A stretch of 64,000 bases of DNA from Rebecca billardiae RCC1528 (taxonomy: Eukaryota; Haptophyta). Location of the stretch: the NCBI GenBank assembly GCA_965240325.2, contig OZ251233.1, positions 744,001-808,000 of the forward strand, in the 5' to 3' direction. Shown piece after piece: positions 52,373 through 60,448 of this stretch. The position numbers and the translations under genes are program-made. The notes under the pieces are model-generated. The model ran no database searches, was not told where the DNA came from, and saw only the letters and a list, made by a program, of their open reading frames with translations. Each line of letters begins with the position of its first letter. Position 1 is the first letter of the stretch.

Positions 52373-53476
52373 TCAGATGCGCAATTGGGGGAGTCGGACG
52401 ATGCCCGCCGCACGCTCGTCATTGCGGCTGCCGCCGAGCAGCGCGCGCAGCCCGGCGCTGCCAGGCTGCGGCGCCGACTGCGGCGCCGACGCCGACGGAG
52501 ACGGTCGATCGGCAGACCACACGCCAGGCGTGCCGAGCACGGCGGCTGCGACCTCGCGGACGACGGGCAGGCCCCGGCGGTAGATACGCTCGCTGAGCCG
52601 ATCGCGACTGAGCGCGCAGATCATGTTGTGCGCGAGCGGCAGCGGCGTGCTGTCGAGGGCGACATACACGGAGCCCCAGCCCACCTGCTCCAGCTGCGCT
52701 GCCATGGCGCGCTCGCGCTCGCCGAGACGCGCGTTGCGCTCGACGTCGATCGCCGCGGAGGGGGCGGGGACCATCCAGTCCTTCGCGTAGTTGGCGAAGA
52801 GCACGCGCCTGTCGAACCGGCGCAGGCACTCGAGGTGCGCCTCCGAGACCAGCCGGTCGAGCACGTCGTTCCGCAGGAAGAGGTCGCGCGCGGTCTGGCC
52901 GACGACGAGCGGCGCGAGCGGCTGCACGGGCGGCGGCACCCAGAAGAGCGAGCGGACGCCGAGGTGCGGGGAGGCGATGGTGACGAACGACGCGGGGACG
53001 AGCCCGGCGACCCGCGCGCCACTGCCCAGCCCGGCTGGCCCGTCGTCGAGCAGCCGCACGGCCTCGCGCACGTAGAGGCCGCCGAGCGAGTTTCCGACGA
53101 ACGAGATGGTGCGCAGCGACGGCTGCTCGGCGGCGACCAGGCGCACCTCGCGCGCGAGGCGCTGGGCGCCTGCGATGACGCCATCGCGCGTGCGCCCTTC
53201 GTTCGATGCGATCGCGAGCGGCAGGCATGTCGGATCGCGCGCGCGCAGCTCGCGCTCGAGTGCGGCCAGGTCGCGCCGCGTGCCGCTCAGACCGTGCGCG
53301 AGGACGATGAGGTGCGTCGGCGAGGAGACGGACGCGCGCGGACCAGCCGACTGCGCGCCAGGACGTCCGAGCGCCCAGCTTGCACCACGCGCAGCTGCGG
53401 CAGCGCCCACCCCCGCCATGAGCACCACAGCAAGCGAGCGACGCGCTGCTGCGTGCGTCGCGTCCGATGACGCCAT
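52373..53476 (-). CDS. DUF676-type serine lipase/esterase
   Basis: 367 residues from the Met at 53476. An N-terminal hydrophobic stretch (SLAVVLMAGVGAAAAARG) may be a signal peptide or anchor. The alpha/beta-hydrolase core starts THLIVLAHGLSGTRRDL (oxyanion-side HG motif). The nucleophile elbow is FVGNSLGGLYVREA, with Ser near residue 130, and a late His in PLPLAHNMICA is a likely triad member. These match the DUF676 family (yeast Rog1-like lipases, plant ZW18-like proteins). The substrate is unknown. The frame remains open upstream to 53683 or beyond across a 75-bp tandem repeat, encoding two 25-residue repeats; I regard this as probable 5' flank, but an alternative longer N-terminus is possible. 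Confidence 0.8.
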   Translation of the reverse strand: MASSDATHAAARRSLAVVLMAGVGAAAAARGASWALGRPGAQSAGPRASVSSPTHLIVLAHGLSGTRRDLAALERELRARDPTCLPLAIASNEGRTRDGVIAGAQRLAREVRLVAAEQPSLRTISFVGNSLGGLYVREAVRLLDDGPAGLGSGARVAGLVPASFVTIASPHLGVRSLFWVPPPVQPLAPLVVGQTARDLFLRNDVLDRLVSEAHLECLRRFDRRVLFANYAKDWMVPAPSAAIDVERNARLGERERAMAAQLEQVGWGSVYVALDSTPLPLAHNMICALSRDRLSERIYRRGLPVVREVAAAVLGTPGVWSADRPSPSASAPQSAPQPGSAGLRALLGGSRNDERAAGIVRLPQLRI

Positions 53477-53567
53477 CGCTGAGCAAGCGGGAGGACCCAG
53501 ATTTCTGGATATCCCGATTTGCTGAGAATTCCAGCATTCGACGCGCGGGATCCCAGCGCCGCTCGCT

Positions 53568-53717
53568 CGCGATCCCGCGCGGGCCGAGGTGAAAGAGGCG
53601 TCCGCCACTCCAAGCGAGAGGCACGGCCCCCAGCGCCGGCTTCGCGATCCCGGGAAGGACCACTCGAAAGAGGCGTCCGCCACTCCGCACGCGAGAGGGA
53701 CAGCACGGCATGGGCCT
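53568..53717. repeat. Two 75-bp tandem repeats in a divergent promoter region
   Basis: The words CGCGATCCCG and GAAAGAGGCGTCCGCCACTC each recur at a spacing of exactly 75 bp (53568/53643 and 53591/53666). The array lies between the lipase start and the start of the small plus-strand gene, reaching its ATG at 53710. Because 75 is a multiple of three, all frames through it stay open as 25-residue repeats. Confidence 0.8.
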
Positions 53718-54066
53718 CACACACACACCAACATCGCACGCGGGCTACCAGGGTGGGGACCATGGCTACGCGCACGGCTCGCACGAGATTGCAGAGATCA
53801 TGCGGGACCACCCCGAGAAGGTCAACTACTGGGACTACGTCGAGCATCCGCAATACTTTGCGGACTATTGGGGCGTGAATAAGCAGTTCATTCCTGGCTT
53901 CTTGCAGGCGGGGCTGCAGTACACGGGACTGATCGACGGCCAGGCCATCGACACCCACCCAGACGTGGAGATCGGCACCGGTTTCGCGGCTGTGGCCAGT
54001 GGCGAGCCGGCCCACGCGGCAGCGGCGGCCGAGCCAACTGGCACCGACATCATCGTGTCGCGATGA
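53710..54066 (+). CDS. Unrecognised 118-residue protein
   Basis: A short frame with balanced composition, unlike the Arg/Ala-rich spurious frames around it. The central part is rich in aromatic and acidic residues (EKVNYWDYVEHPQYFADYW, then KQFIPGFLQAGLQYTGLIDG), which looks like a real folded segment. The N-terminus is His/Gly-rich and the C-terminus Ala-rich. There is no signal peptide or membrane span. I cannot name a family. Its start codon overlaps the end of the 75-bp repeat array. Confidence 0.55.
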   Translation: MGLTHTPTSHAGYQGGDHGYAHGSHEIAEIMRDHPEKVNYWDYVEHPQYFADYWGVNKQFIPGFLQAGLQYTGLIDGQAIDTHPDVEIGTGFAAVASGEPAHAAAAAEPTGTDIIVSR

Positions 54067-54747
54067 TGTGCGACGTGTCGAGTGCACAGGAGAACCTCGA
54101 GGCGCTCGCCTGACCGGCGAGACAGGGTGCACGCACGTGGTGCTGGGTAAGGCAGCGTCTATTGCGCCTACGATTGTACCTACGGCGGGCCTCAGCACGG
54201 GCAAGACGCGCCACCGCTCGCGCTCGTGCTCACCGCTGCCTGTGCCGATGTGCCGTGAGCGTCGGTCTGATCAATGATGCCGATGGCAAGTCGTCAGCTG
54301 CGCCCTGCCAGCAGGAGCAGGGAGGATCCGCGCCGCGCCGACTGACCGAGTCACCGACTCGGCAGCCGCCTCTCTCACACTTTACTGAGTGAAGCCTGAG
54401 TCTGATTCGTGCGGGCGGCACGACTCACGACAGCAGCCAGCCGGCCAGACTTGCGTGTGAAGAGAGATAGAGAGCATGACAACGACATATGTCGAGGCGG
54501 AGCCCACATAGGTGGCAGCCGCCGACACGTCGTGGCAACGTTTTGTCTCCTGGGATCTGTGCTGGCTGTAGTCAGGCAGAGGCTGTAACCGGTCTCATCC
54601 ACATCCACGGAACAGTCCGGGAAGCACTGCGCCACTGCAGCAGGACTGAGCGTGTCCTGAAGCGGCATCCAACGATTCGCGCGCCCACAAACGGCGCGAG
54701 CACGAGCCTCAGCCCGTCGGACCCCGCACTCCCGCCTCAACCCGGCC
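54067..54747. other. Intergenic spacer
   Basis: About 680 bp between two plus-strand genes; it should contain the acyltransferase promoter. Only short unremarkable frames are present. Confidence 0.45.
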
Positions 54748-56082
54748 ATGCCCATCGACGTCCTCGACCACGACTACTCGACGCCGGATAAGATGGTTCG
54801 CGTCGAGCTGCTGGAGAAGGAGAGCCATTGGGGCTACGCTGTCGTCCCGCCGATCACCACCATCACGTTCTACAAGGGCACGGCGCCCGTCCACGCCATC
54901 CAGCGCCGACTCGTCGCCATCATCTCCGCCAACCCGTGGCTGGCTGGCTGGCTGATCAAGCCGAAGGGCTCGAAGAAGGTGATGCTCGAGTACGCGCCGG
55001 ATACGACCGGGCACGACAACGGCGCCTGGGTCCTCTCACGTGTCTTCTCCCAGACGCCCACGACGGGAAGCGAGGTGCACGATTCCATGCCGTACACGAG
55101 CCTCGCGCACTCGCTCGAGAGCGCGGGCGCACTCGTGCCCAAAGCGAGCCAGCGCTTCAACAAGCCCGACGAGACGCTGCTGCGCGTGAGTCTTCTCAAG
55201 GATGCGCGTGCTCCCCACGCCGGCTTCGCGCTCGTCGTCTCCATGTGCCACATCGCCGCGGACGGGCAGACGTACTACAGCATCGTCAATCAGCTCTCGG
55301 CAAGCGCCAAGGTGGCCGCGCTCTCGCCCACGCGCAAGCACGACTTCAGCGCGAGCGTGACGGAGTACGTGGGCCAGCGGGAGCGTTCTCTCTTGTTCGG
55401 GCTACCCACGCTCGTGAACGCGCTGGGCACCGTGACCTTCGGCGGGGCGCCCAAGGTCCTGGCCTACGAGGTGGACACCGCCAAGGTGAAGGCGGCGAAG
55501 AAGGCGGCGGCCAGCGCGATGGACGGCATCCCCTTCGTCTCGACCAACGACGTGCTCACGTCCGCCATCGGCCGGCAGGTTGGCGCCGACATACTCATCA
55601 TGGCCATCAACTTCCGTGGGCGTATGCCCTTCCTCCAAGGCACCGATGCCGGCAATTACGAGAGCGGCATCATCTACCGTGCGGACGACTATGCGTCTCC
55701 GGCACTCATCCGCAAGTCGCTGCTGGGCGCGAACGGAGGCACACGCATCGTGCGCGCAGCGCGCGCGCCACCGACGCGGCTGCCGCACTCCCTCGCCGCA
55801 TGCGTCGGGCGGCGCGGCATGATCACCAACTGGTCCACATTCGCCGCGGAGGACGGGATCGTGCTCGAGGGGTGCGAGCAGACGCTGCACCTCCCCTTCT
55901 ACGCGCTCTCGGCCGTGCCGCACGACGTGGCGGTTATCTTCAGCCCGCAGCCGCGCCGCCTCGGCGTGCTCCTCTTCACACGCGCGATGACAGCACAGCC
56001 CAAAGAGGGAAACCCGTTCACGCGAAAGGATAGCCCTTTTGGCGCGCCGCTGTCCCCAGCGGCCATGTTTGAGCAGCAGTAG
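54748..56082 (+). CDS. BAHD/condensation-type acyltransferase
   Basis: 444 residues, intronless, the usual size for BAHD acyltransferases. The catalytic HxxxDG is present (MCHIAADGQTYYS, His near residue 167), preceded by a canonical strand FALVVS. The second-half features SNDVLTSAIGRQ and the region MAINFRGRM correspond to the lid and channel of this fold. The plant DFGWG structural motif is not recognisable; the equivalent place reads ITNWSTFA. These enzymes move acyl groups from CoA or carrier proteins to alcohols or amines; substrates cannot be read here. No targeting signal is seen. It stands alone with no biosynthetic neighbours, so it is not part of an obvious cluster. Confidence 0.78.
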   Translation: MPIDVLDHDYSTPDKMVRVELLEKESHWGYAVVPPITTITFYKGTAPVHAIQRRLVAIISANPWLAGWLIKPKGSKKVMLEYAPDTTGHDNGAWVLSRVFSQTPTTGSEVHDSMPYTSLAHSLESAGALVPKASQRFNKPDETLLRVSLLKDARAPHAGFALVVSMCHIAADGQTYYSIVNQLSASAKVAALSPTRKHDFSASVTEYVGQRERSLLFGLPTLVNALGTVTFGGAPKVLAYEVDTAKVKAAKKAAASAMDGIPFVSTNDVLTSAIGRQVGADILIMAINFRGRMPFLQGTDAGNYESGIIYRADDYASPALIRKSLLGANGGTRIVRAARAPPTRLPHSLAACVGRRGMITNWSTFAAEDGIVLEGCEQTLHLPFYALSAVPHDVAVIFSPQPRRLGVLLFTRAMTAQPKEGNPFTRKDSPFGAPLSPAAMFEQQ

Positions 56083-57785
56083 CATCATCACCTGCAGCAG
56101 ACACATATATGTCGATCATCATCGTCACGCACGCGCTTCCGCCGCCGTGCGAGGCACGCTGGCGTACTCTCCGCCACCGCACGTCCGGCATCGTCCGGCC
56201 AGCGATGGCGCATCAGTCGTCAGCGCCCTCCGTCTTGAGCTTTGTTATTTGGGACCACTGATTATCCTACGCCGACGACCAATAGCGCTCGTTGTCATTG
56301 TATTTTTCATTTATACTAATGACGACGAGACGGTTCTGACGACGCGGACAACGACCGCGCGGACAGTCGGCGCCTCTCAGACTCGTCGGACTGAGAGTGA
56401 GACTCGGACTGACTGTCCGAGACTCAGAGTGAGACGGACTCTGCATGCGACCATGATCAGCACTGTATCATGTTGCCTACTCGTGATGATGCTGATGACG
56501 ATCCGCGCAGATGAATCATCTGCCGCCCGCTGTATATATTTGCTGAAGACCGCAGCAGACTCATTATCATCACTACGACTGCTACTCTGCGTGCTAGTAT
56601 CGCGCGCACGCGTGCCGCCGGGCCGGGCCGCACGGCCACGGCGCAATGGTTGGCGCACCGTTGACGGCACTGTGACTGACCGTCCGCGAGGCGTCAGAGT
56701 CAGACACAGTCGTCTAAAAGATTATTCAATATTATTAGTGAGTCGTCAAGCAGAGTCCGTACTCCGTGGGCTTCGGCCGGCCTCGATCGCTGGTGGCAGC
56801 CTTAGTTAGGAGCCGGTCAGTGTGGCCGCCTGCTTATTAGCATGCGGCAGTGATGATGGCACCGGTGCACAATTATTGAGGACGAGCATCACTGTGACAC
56901 TGCGACTGCGACGGCGCGGTAGTAGTGTCCGAGGCGGGGGCTCGGCAGCCTCGGCCTCGGGACCTCGGGTGACGGGTCTCGAGAGCGGGCCGTCGGGAGC
57001 CGGGGCCGGGTCGGCCCGGCCGCCCGGCCCCGGCGCCCGGGGCCGGGACCGGGAGGGCGGGACCCGGGGAGGCCGGGACTTGGGCGGACTCACTCTCAGA
57101 GTCAGACGGGAGCGGTCGACTGGGTCCCTTACAGTCTTATTACAGTTACTCACCGGCGGGCCCGGGCCCGGGAAGCAGCCAGGCGGCCCCGATGAGGCCG
57201 CGGGCGCGCAACCCGGAGTGACGAGCAGTCATCGGAGACGGGTCAGGAACGTCCGACCAACGTGAACGGGTCATACGGGATTACGGCCTACGGCCCTACG
57301 AGTACGAGATGAATGAATTGAATATATTTACGGGGCCGCCCGGGGCCGGTCCGACCAACCTGAACTGTGGCATCATATCATCGACTACAATACTATGATG
57401 CTGAGCCCGAGGTCACCCACTGCTCAGCTGGGACTGCGTCAGTCAACGGTGTCTTAGTGAGCCACCACTGCCTCGTCGGCTCGTCCGGAAACTCGGTGAC
57501 GCGGCCCCGCGCCCGCGGGCGCGGCGCCGAGTTGCCCGTTAGGCGTTACTAGTGATACTACGCCTTAGCTACGGGCTTACGCGGACCGCGCAGCCGTACT
57601 CACTACAGTATTATCGATTCAGGCCGCGGCTGCTGGCGCGCTCGTATGTGCTGAGCCCCAGGCCCAGGACTGCCAGCGCCACTGCTGCTCACTATGAGCG
57701 CAAAGTGATGCGGGGCGCGGGCAGCGTGGTCGCTGAATGCAGCAGCGGAGGATGGTTGCGATCCCCTACCTGCGCAGGTGCGGAT
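56083..57785. other. Convergent spacer, no convincing gene
   Basis: 1.7 kb between the acyltransferase (+) and POC5 (-) stops. It includes a strongly G-rich stretch at about 56930-57080 (runs of GGG/CCC, including GGGCCGGGACCGGGAGG) and an AT-rich run near 57315. Small frames are present on both strands (for example 56039-56809, 56822-57265), but they look like composition artefacts. Confidence 0.45.
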
Positions 57786-58931
57786 CTATGCGGAGCCACG
57801 CCCATTGGCACTGACGCCGTACTTGCTCAGCTCGAGCATCGCCTCTCCCGTTTGCGCCTGCGCGCGCGTGCACGCACGCGCGTCCGCGCGCGGGCGCGCG
57901 CGTGAGTGAGAGCTCGGCAGCTCGTCCGGCGACAAGAAGCGCAGGGCGCGCTCTCGCTGGCCTGCCTGCGGCGCGCAGAGCGGCGCGCACCTGCAGCTGG
58001 CGCAGCTCCTCGTTGCCGCTCTCGCGGGTGCCCCCGCCCGCACCTGCAACGCCGGCTGCGGCGCGAAGCGGGCGCGCCCGTGGGGAACCGCCGAGTGAGG
58101 GCGTGCGCTCGCCGTGCTCGCAGATGCTTCACCTCCGGCGCGCGCGCAGCCGAGCGCGCGCGCGCGCACGCGCGCACCTGGGTTGCCGTGCCGGAGGATG
58201 GAGACGGCCTCCATGTTGAGCGCGCAGACGCCGCGCATGAAGGCGCGCTTCAGCTCCTCCTCGAGCGCGTCGCGCTGCTCCACGCCGATGCGTATCTGCT
58301 CCTTCGCCTGCTGCAGCTGCTGCGTGAGCACCTCGACCTGACGGCCGTGCTCGCCCTCCTGCAGCGTGCGCGCGTCCTCGAGCTGCCCGCGCCAGTACGC
58401 CTCGACGCGGCCGATCCGGCTCGCGCGCGCGGCGGTGCGCCAGCCACCGACCACCTTGCGCGCGATGTTGCGCGCAAAGTGCGACTCTGGCATCGACGCG
58501 AACCTCCGCTCGCGCCGGCCGAGTGTCACGTACCGCACCCACTGCCGATAGACGACGCGGCACAGGCGGATGCCGTCGAGCACGCGGTACCGGCTGCCCG
58601 CCTGGCCGGCGAGGTTCATCATCTTGTGCGCCGCCGTGTCGACGGCGTGGCGCTGATCGCGCGCCTTCACCTCGAGGAAGCGTATGCGCTCCTGCTTCTC
58701 CTCGAGCGTCGCCTGGAATTGCTGCCGCTCGGCGTTGAGCTGCGCCGTCAGCCGCGCAAAGGCATCGGTCTGCAGGGCCGTGACAGCCTGCGCCACGCGC
58801 GCCCTGAGGCGCTCCGTCTCCATCTCAACAACATCGAGCAGCGGCTGCGTGTTCAGCGCCGGCGCCGCGGCGGCCGCGGCAGCCACCCCCCTGCCGCCCT
58901 CCCCCCGGCCGCCACCCGCGCTTGAACTCAT
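57786..58931 (-). CDS. POC5: POC5-like centriolar protein, three exons
   Basis: Exons 58931-58178, 58043-57991 and 57857-57786 (minus strand) give 292 residues. A Gly/Ala-rich start is followed by coiled coil (TAQLNAERQQFQATLEEKQ), and a Trp-containing region with centrin-binding character (YRQWVRYVTLGRRERRFA, KVVGGWRTAARASR). The strong POC5 signature EELKRAFMRGVCALNMEAVS then leads into the last splice. Downstream exons add GGTRESGNEELRQLQ and AQTGEAMLELSKYG. POC5 localises to the distal centriole lumen and is needed for centriole elongation. This is shorter than human POC5 (about 575 residues). Introns of 134 and 133 bp are GC-rich with GTGCGC donors. It is head to head with the RING gene, 180 bp apart. 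Confidence 0.85.
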   Translation of the reverse strand: MSSSAGGGRGEGGRGVAAAAAAAPALNTQPLLDVVEMETERLRARVAQAVTALQTDAFARLTAQLNAERQQFQATLEEKQERIRFLEVKARDQRHAVDTAAHKMMNLAGQAGSRYRVLDGIRLCRVVYRQWVRYVTLGRRERRFASMPESHFARNIARKVVGGWRTAARASRIGRVEAYWRGQLEDARTLQEGEHGRQVEVLTQQLQQAKEQIRIGVEQRDALEEELKRAFMRGVCALNMEAVSILRHGNPGARVRARALGCARAGGEASASTASARPHSAVPHGRARFAPQPALQVRAGAPARAATRSCASCRCAPLCAPQAGQRERALRFLSPDELPSSHSRARPRADARACTRAQAQTGEAMLELSKYGVSANGRGSA

Positions 58932-59111
58932 GGCCGCGCTGCTTGCGAGCTCGAAGCGCTCCCGCTTTGGCCAACGGCAGGCTTCGCAGCCGCGCAGTCC
59001 GGACCGGCCGGGTAGCTGCACGGTTTCCGGATCCAGTGCGGGGCGCTGGGGCTCTGCCCTCCGCCGACGACAGGCAGCCCTGCACTCACCGCCCGCCGCC
59101 GGCGCCACCAA
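58932..59111. promoter_or_regulatory. Putative bidirectional promoter (POC5 / RING-H2 protein)
   Basis: A 180-bp spacer between divergent start codons. No core promoter element is recognised. The call rests on arrangement. Confidence 0.4.
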
Positions 59112-60032
59112 ATGAACGGGCGCGACGGCGCAGACGATAGCGCGCAACGCGCGGCCGAAGCCCTGGTGCAGGGCATCGGCGCGGCGATGGGTATCGCCAT
59201 GCCTGGCGGCGGCGGCCCCGGACACAATTTTGTCGACGGTCGGGACGACAATATGCCGCCGTCGATGGACGCGATCGCCTCGGCCTTCCTCAACTCGCTG
59301 CAGACGAACGAGATGCCCGCCGACCTGCGCGATCTCCTCGGTGGCGTCTTCGCAAACGTCAACGTGCCCGAAGCGGGCCCGCCGCCGCGCGCGAGCCGCG
59401 AGGCCATCGAGGGCCTCGAGGCGATTGATGCGAGCGAGGCGGATGAGAACGAATGCACCATCTGCCTGTCTCATTTTGAGGCGGGCGAGCGGCTGAAGAG
59501 GTTGCCGTGCAAGCACGCGTTCCACGGGGCGTGTGTCGTCCCCTGGCTCGAGCGGCACGCCACCTGCCCTGTGTGCCGGCACGCGCTCCCGACGGAGCGT
59601 CCGTCGGCGCGTTCGTTCTTCGACATGCCGAGGCCCGCGGCGGCGGCGCCGCCGCCGCCACCGCCGCCTGCACCCGAGGATCTGGGTGCGCTCCCCGTCC
59701 GCGAGCTCAAGCGGCGCCTCGACGCTCTCGGAGTCGACTACCGTGGCGTCATCGAACGATCCGAGCTCGTCGCACTGCTTCGCGAGCACAGCCCGCCGAA
59801 CGACGGCCCAGCTGCGAGTAGCGGCGCAGGCGATGGCGCGGGCGGCGGCCCGCCTAGCGGCGCATCCGGAGCGGCTCAGGACACGCGCGGCACACACGGC
59901 GACCGTGCTGGCAGCAGCGGCAGCGGCTTCTCGCTCGCGTCTCTCATGCGCATGGCGGCAGAATCGCAAATGGCGGCAGAGGAGGAGCGCCTCTTCCAAG
60001 AGGCTCTTCGCCGTTCTGTACAGGATCAGTGA
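59112..60032 (+). CDS. RING-H2 E3 ubiquitin ligase with SAP-like module
   Basis: 306 residues. The RING-H2 finger is complete: Cys115, Cys118, Cys133, His135, His138, Cys141, Cys152, Cys155 (in CTICLSHFEAGE, LPCKHAFHGACVVPWL, CPVC). The N-terminal part with LVQGIGAAM and the spacing to the finger resemble RNF126/RNF115-type ligases, but no N-terminal zinc finger is present. A Pro-rich linker (about 178-188) leads to a SAP-like module (residues 191-226, VRELKRRLDALGVDYRG) like that in the aspartyl protease at 4.9 kb. The C-terminus is Gly/Ser-rich, ending in a helix (RLFQEALRRSV) resembling a ubiquitin-interacting motif. The target proteins are unknown. Confidence 0.88.
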   Translation: MNGRDGADDSAQRAAEALVQGIGAAMGIAMPGGGGPGHNFVDGRDDNMPPSMDAIASAFLNSLQTNEMPADLRDLLGGVFANVNVPEAGPPPRASREAIEGLEAIDASEADENECTICLSHFEAGERLKRLPCKHAFHGACVVPWLERHATCPVCRHALPTERPSARSFFDMPRPAAAAPPPPPPPAPEDLGALPVRELKRRLDALGVDYRGVIERSELVALLREHSPPNDGPAASSGAGDGAGGGPPSGASGAAQDTRGTHGDRAGSSGSGFSLASLMRMAAESQMAAEEERLFQEALRRSVQDQ

Positions 60033-60448
60033 CGAACTACTCCGAAGCCGGCCAAGCGGCGGACGTCGCCACGTCGGGCCCGGCCCAGGCCAGTCGGCCA
60101 CAGGCTGCGCGGGCCCGGCCACGGGTACTCGTGGGTCGAGGCCCACGTCATGCAGCGTCGGATGCTGGGTAGGCTATCACTCAAATAAGTGTGCCGCGAG
60201 GGTCCCCGGGCGACCATATCATTCATCAATCATCAACTATCGTCGAAACGCTGGGGGCTCCGGGCCCCGGCCGGCCCGGGGCAGAGTGAGTCAGACCGTG
60301 GCCGCGGGCAAAATTGCCAGCAGCCCCCAAAAGGATTCGCGGGCTCCGCTCCGATCGACACGGGCTCGTGGCGGCTCAGGCTGCCGGAGCAAGCGTCTGG
60401 CGCAAGCACGCGCGGGGCGCCGACAAGCCCGGCGGCGAGGCCGGCAGC
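60033..60448. other. Convergent spacer (RING / V-ATPase)
   Basis: About 415 bp between two stop codons. GC-rich, no recognised feature; no AT-rich palindrome is present here, unlike most of the other convergent spacers. Confidence 0.45.

Noticed and set aside
56930-57180. Possible G-quadruplex or coding frame in the G-rich stretch
   Set aside because: Runs of G and C alternate on both strands without a clean four-tract G-quadruplex pattern, and the frames there look like composition artefacts.
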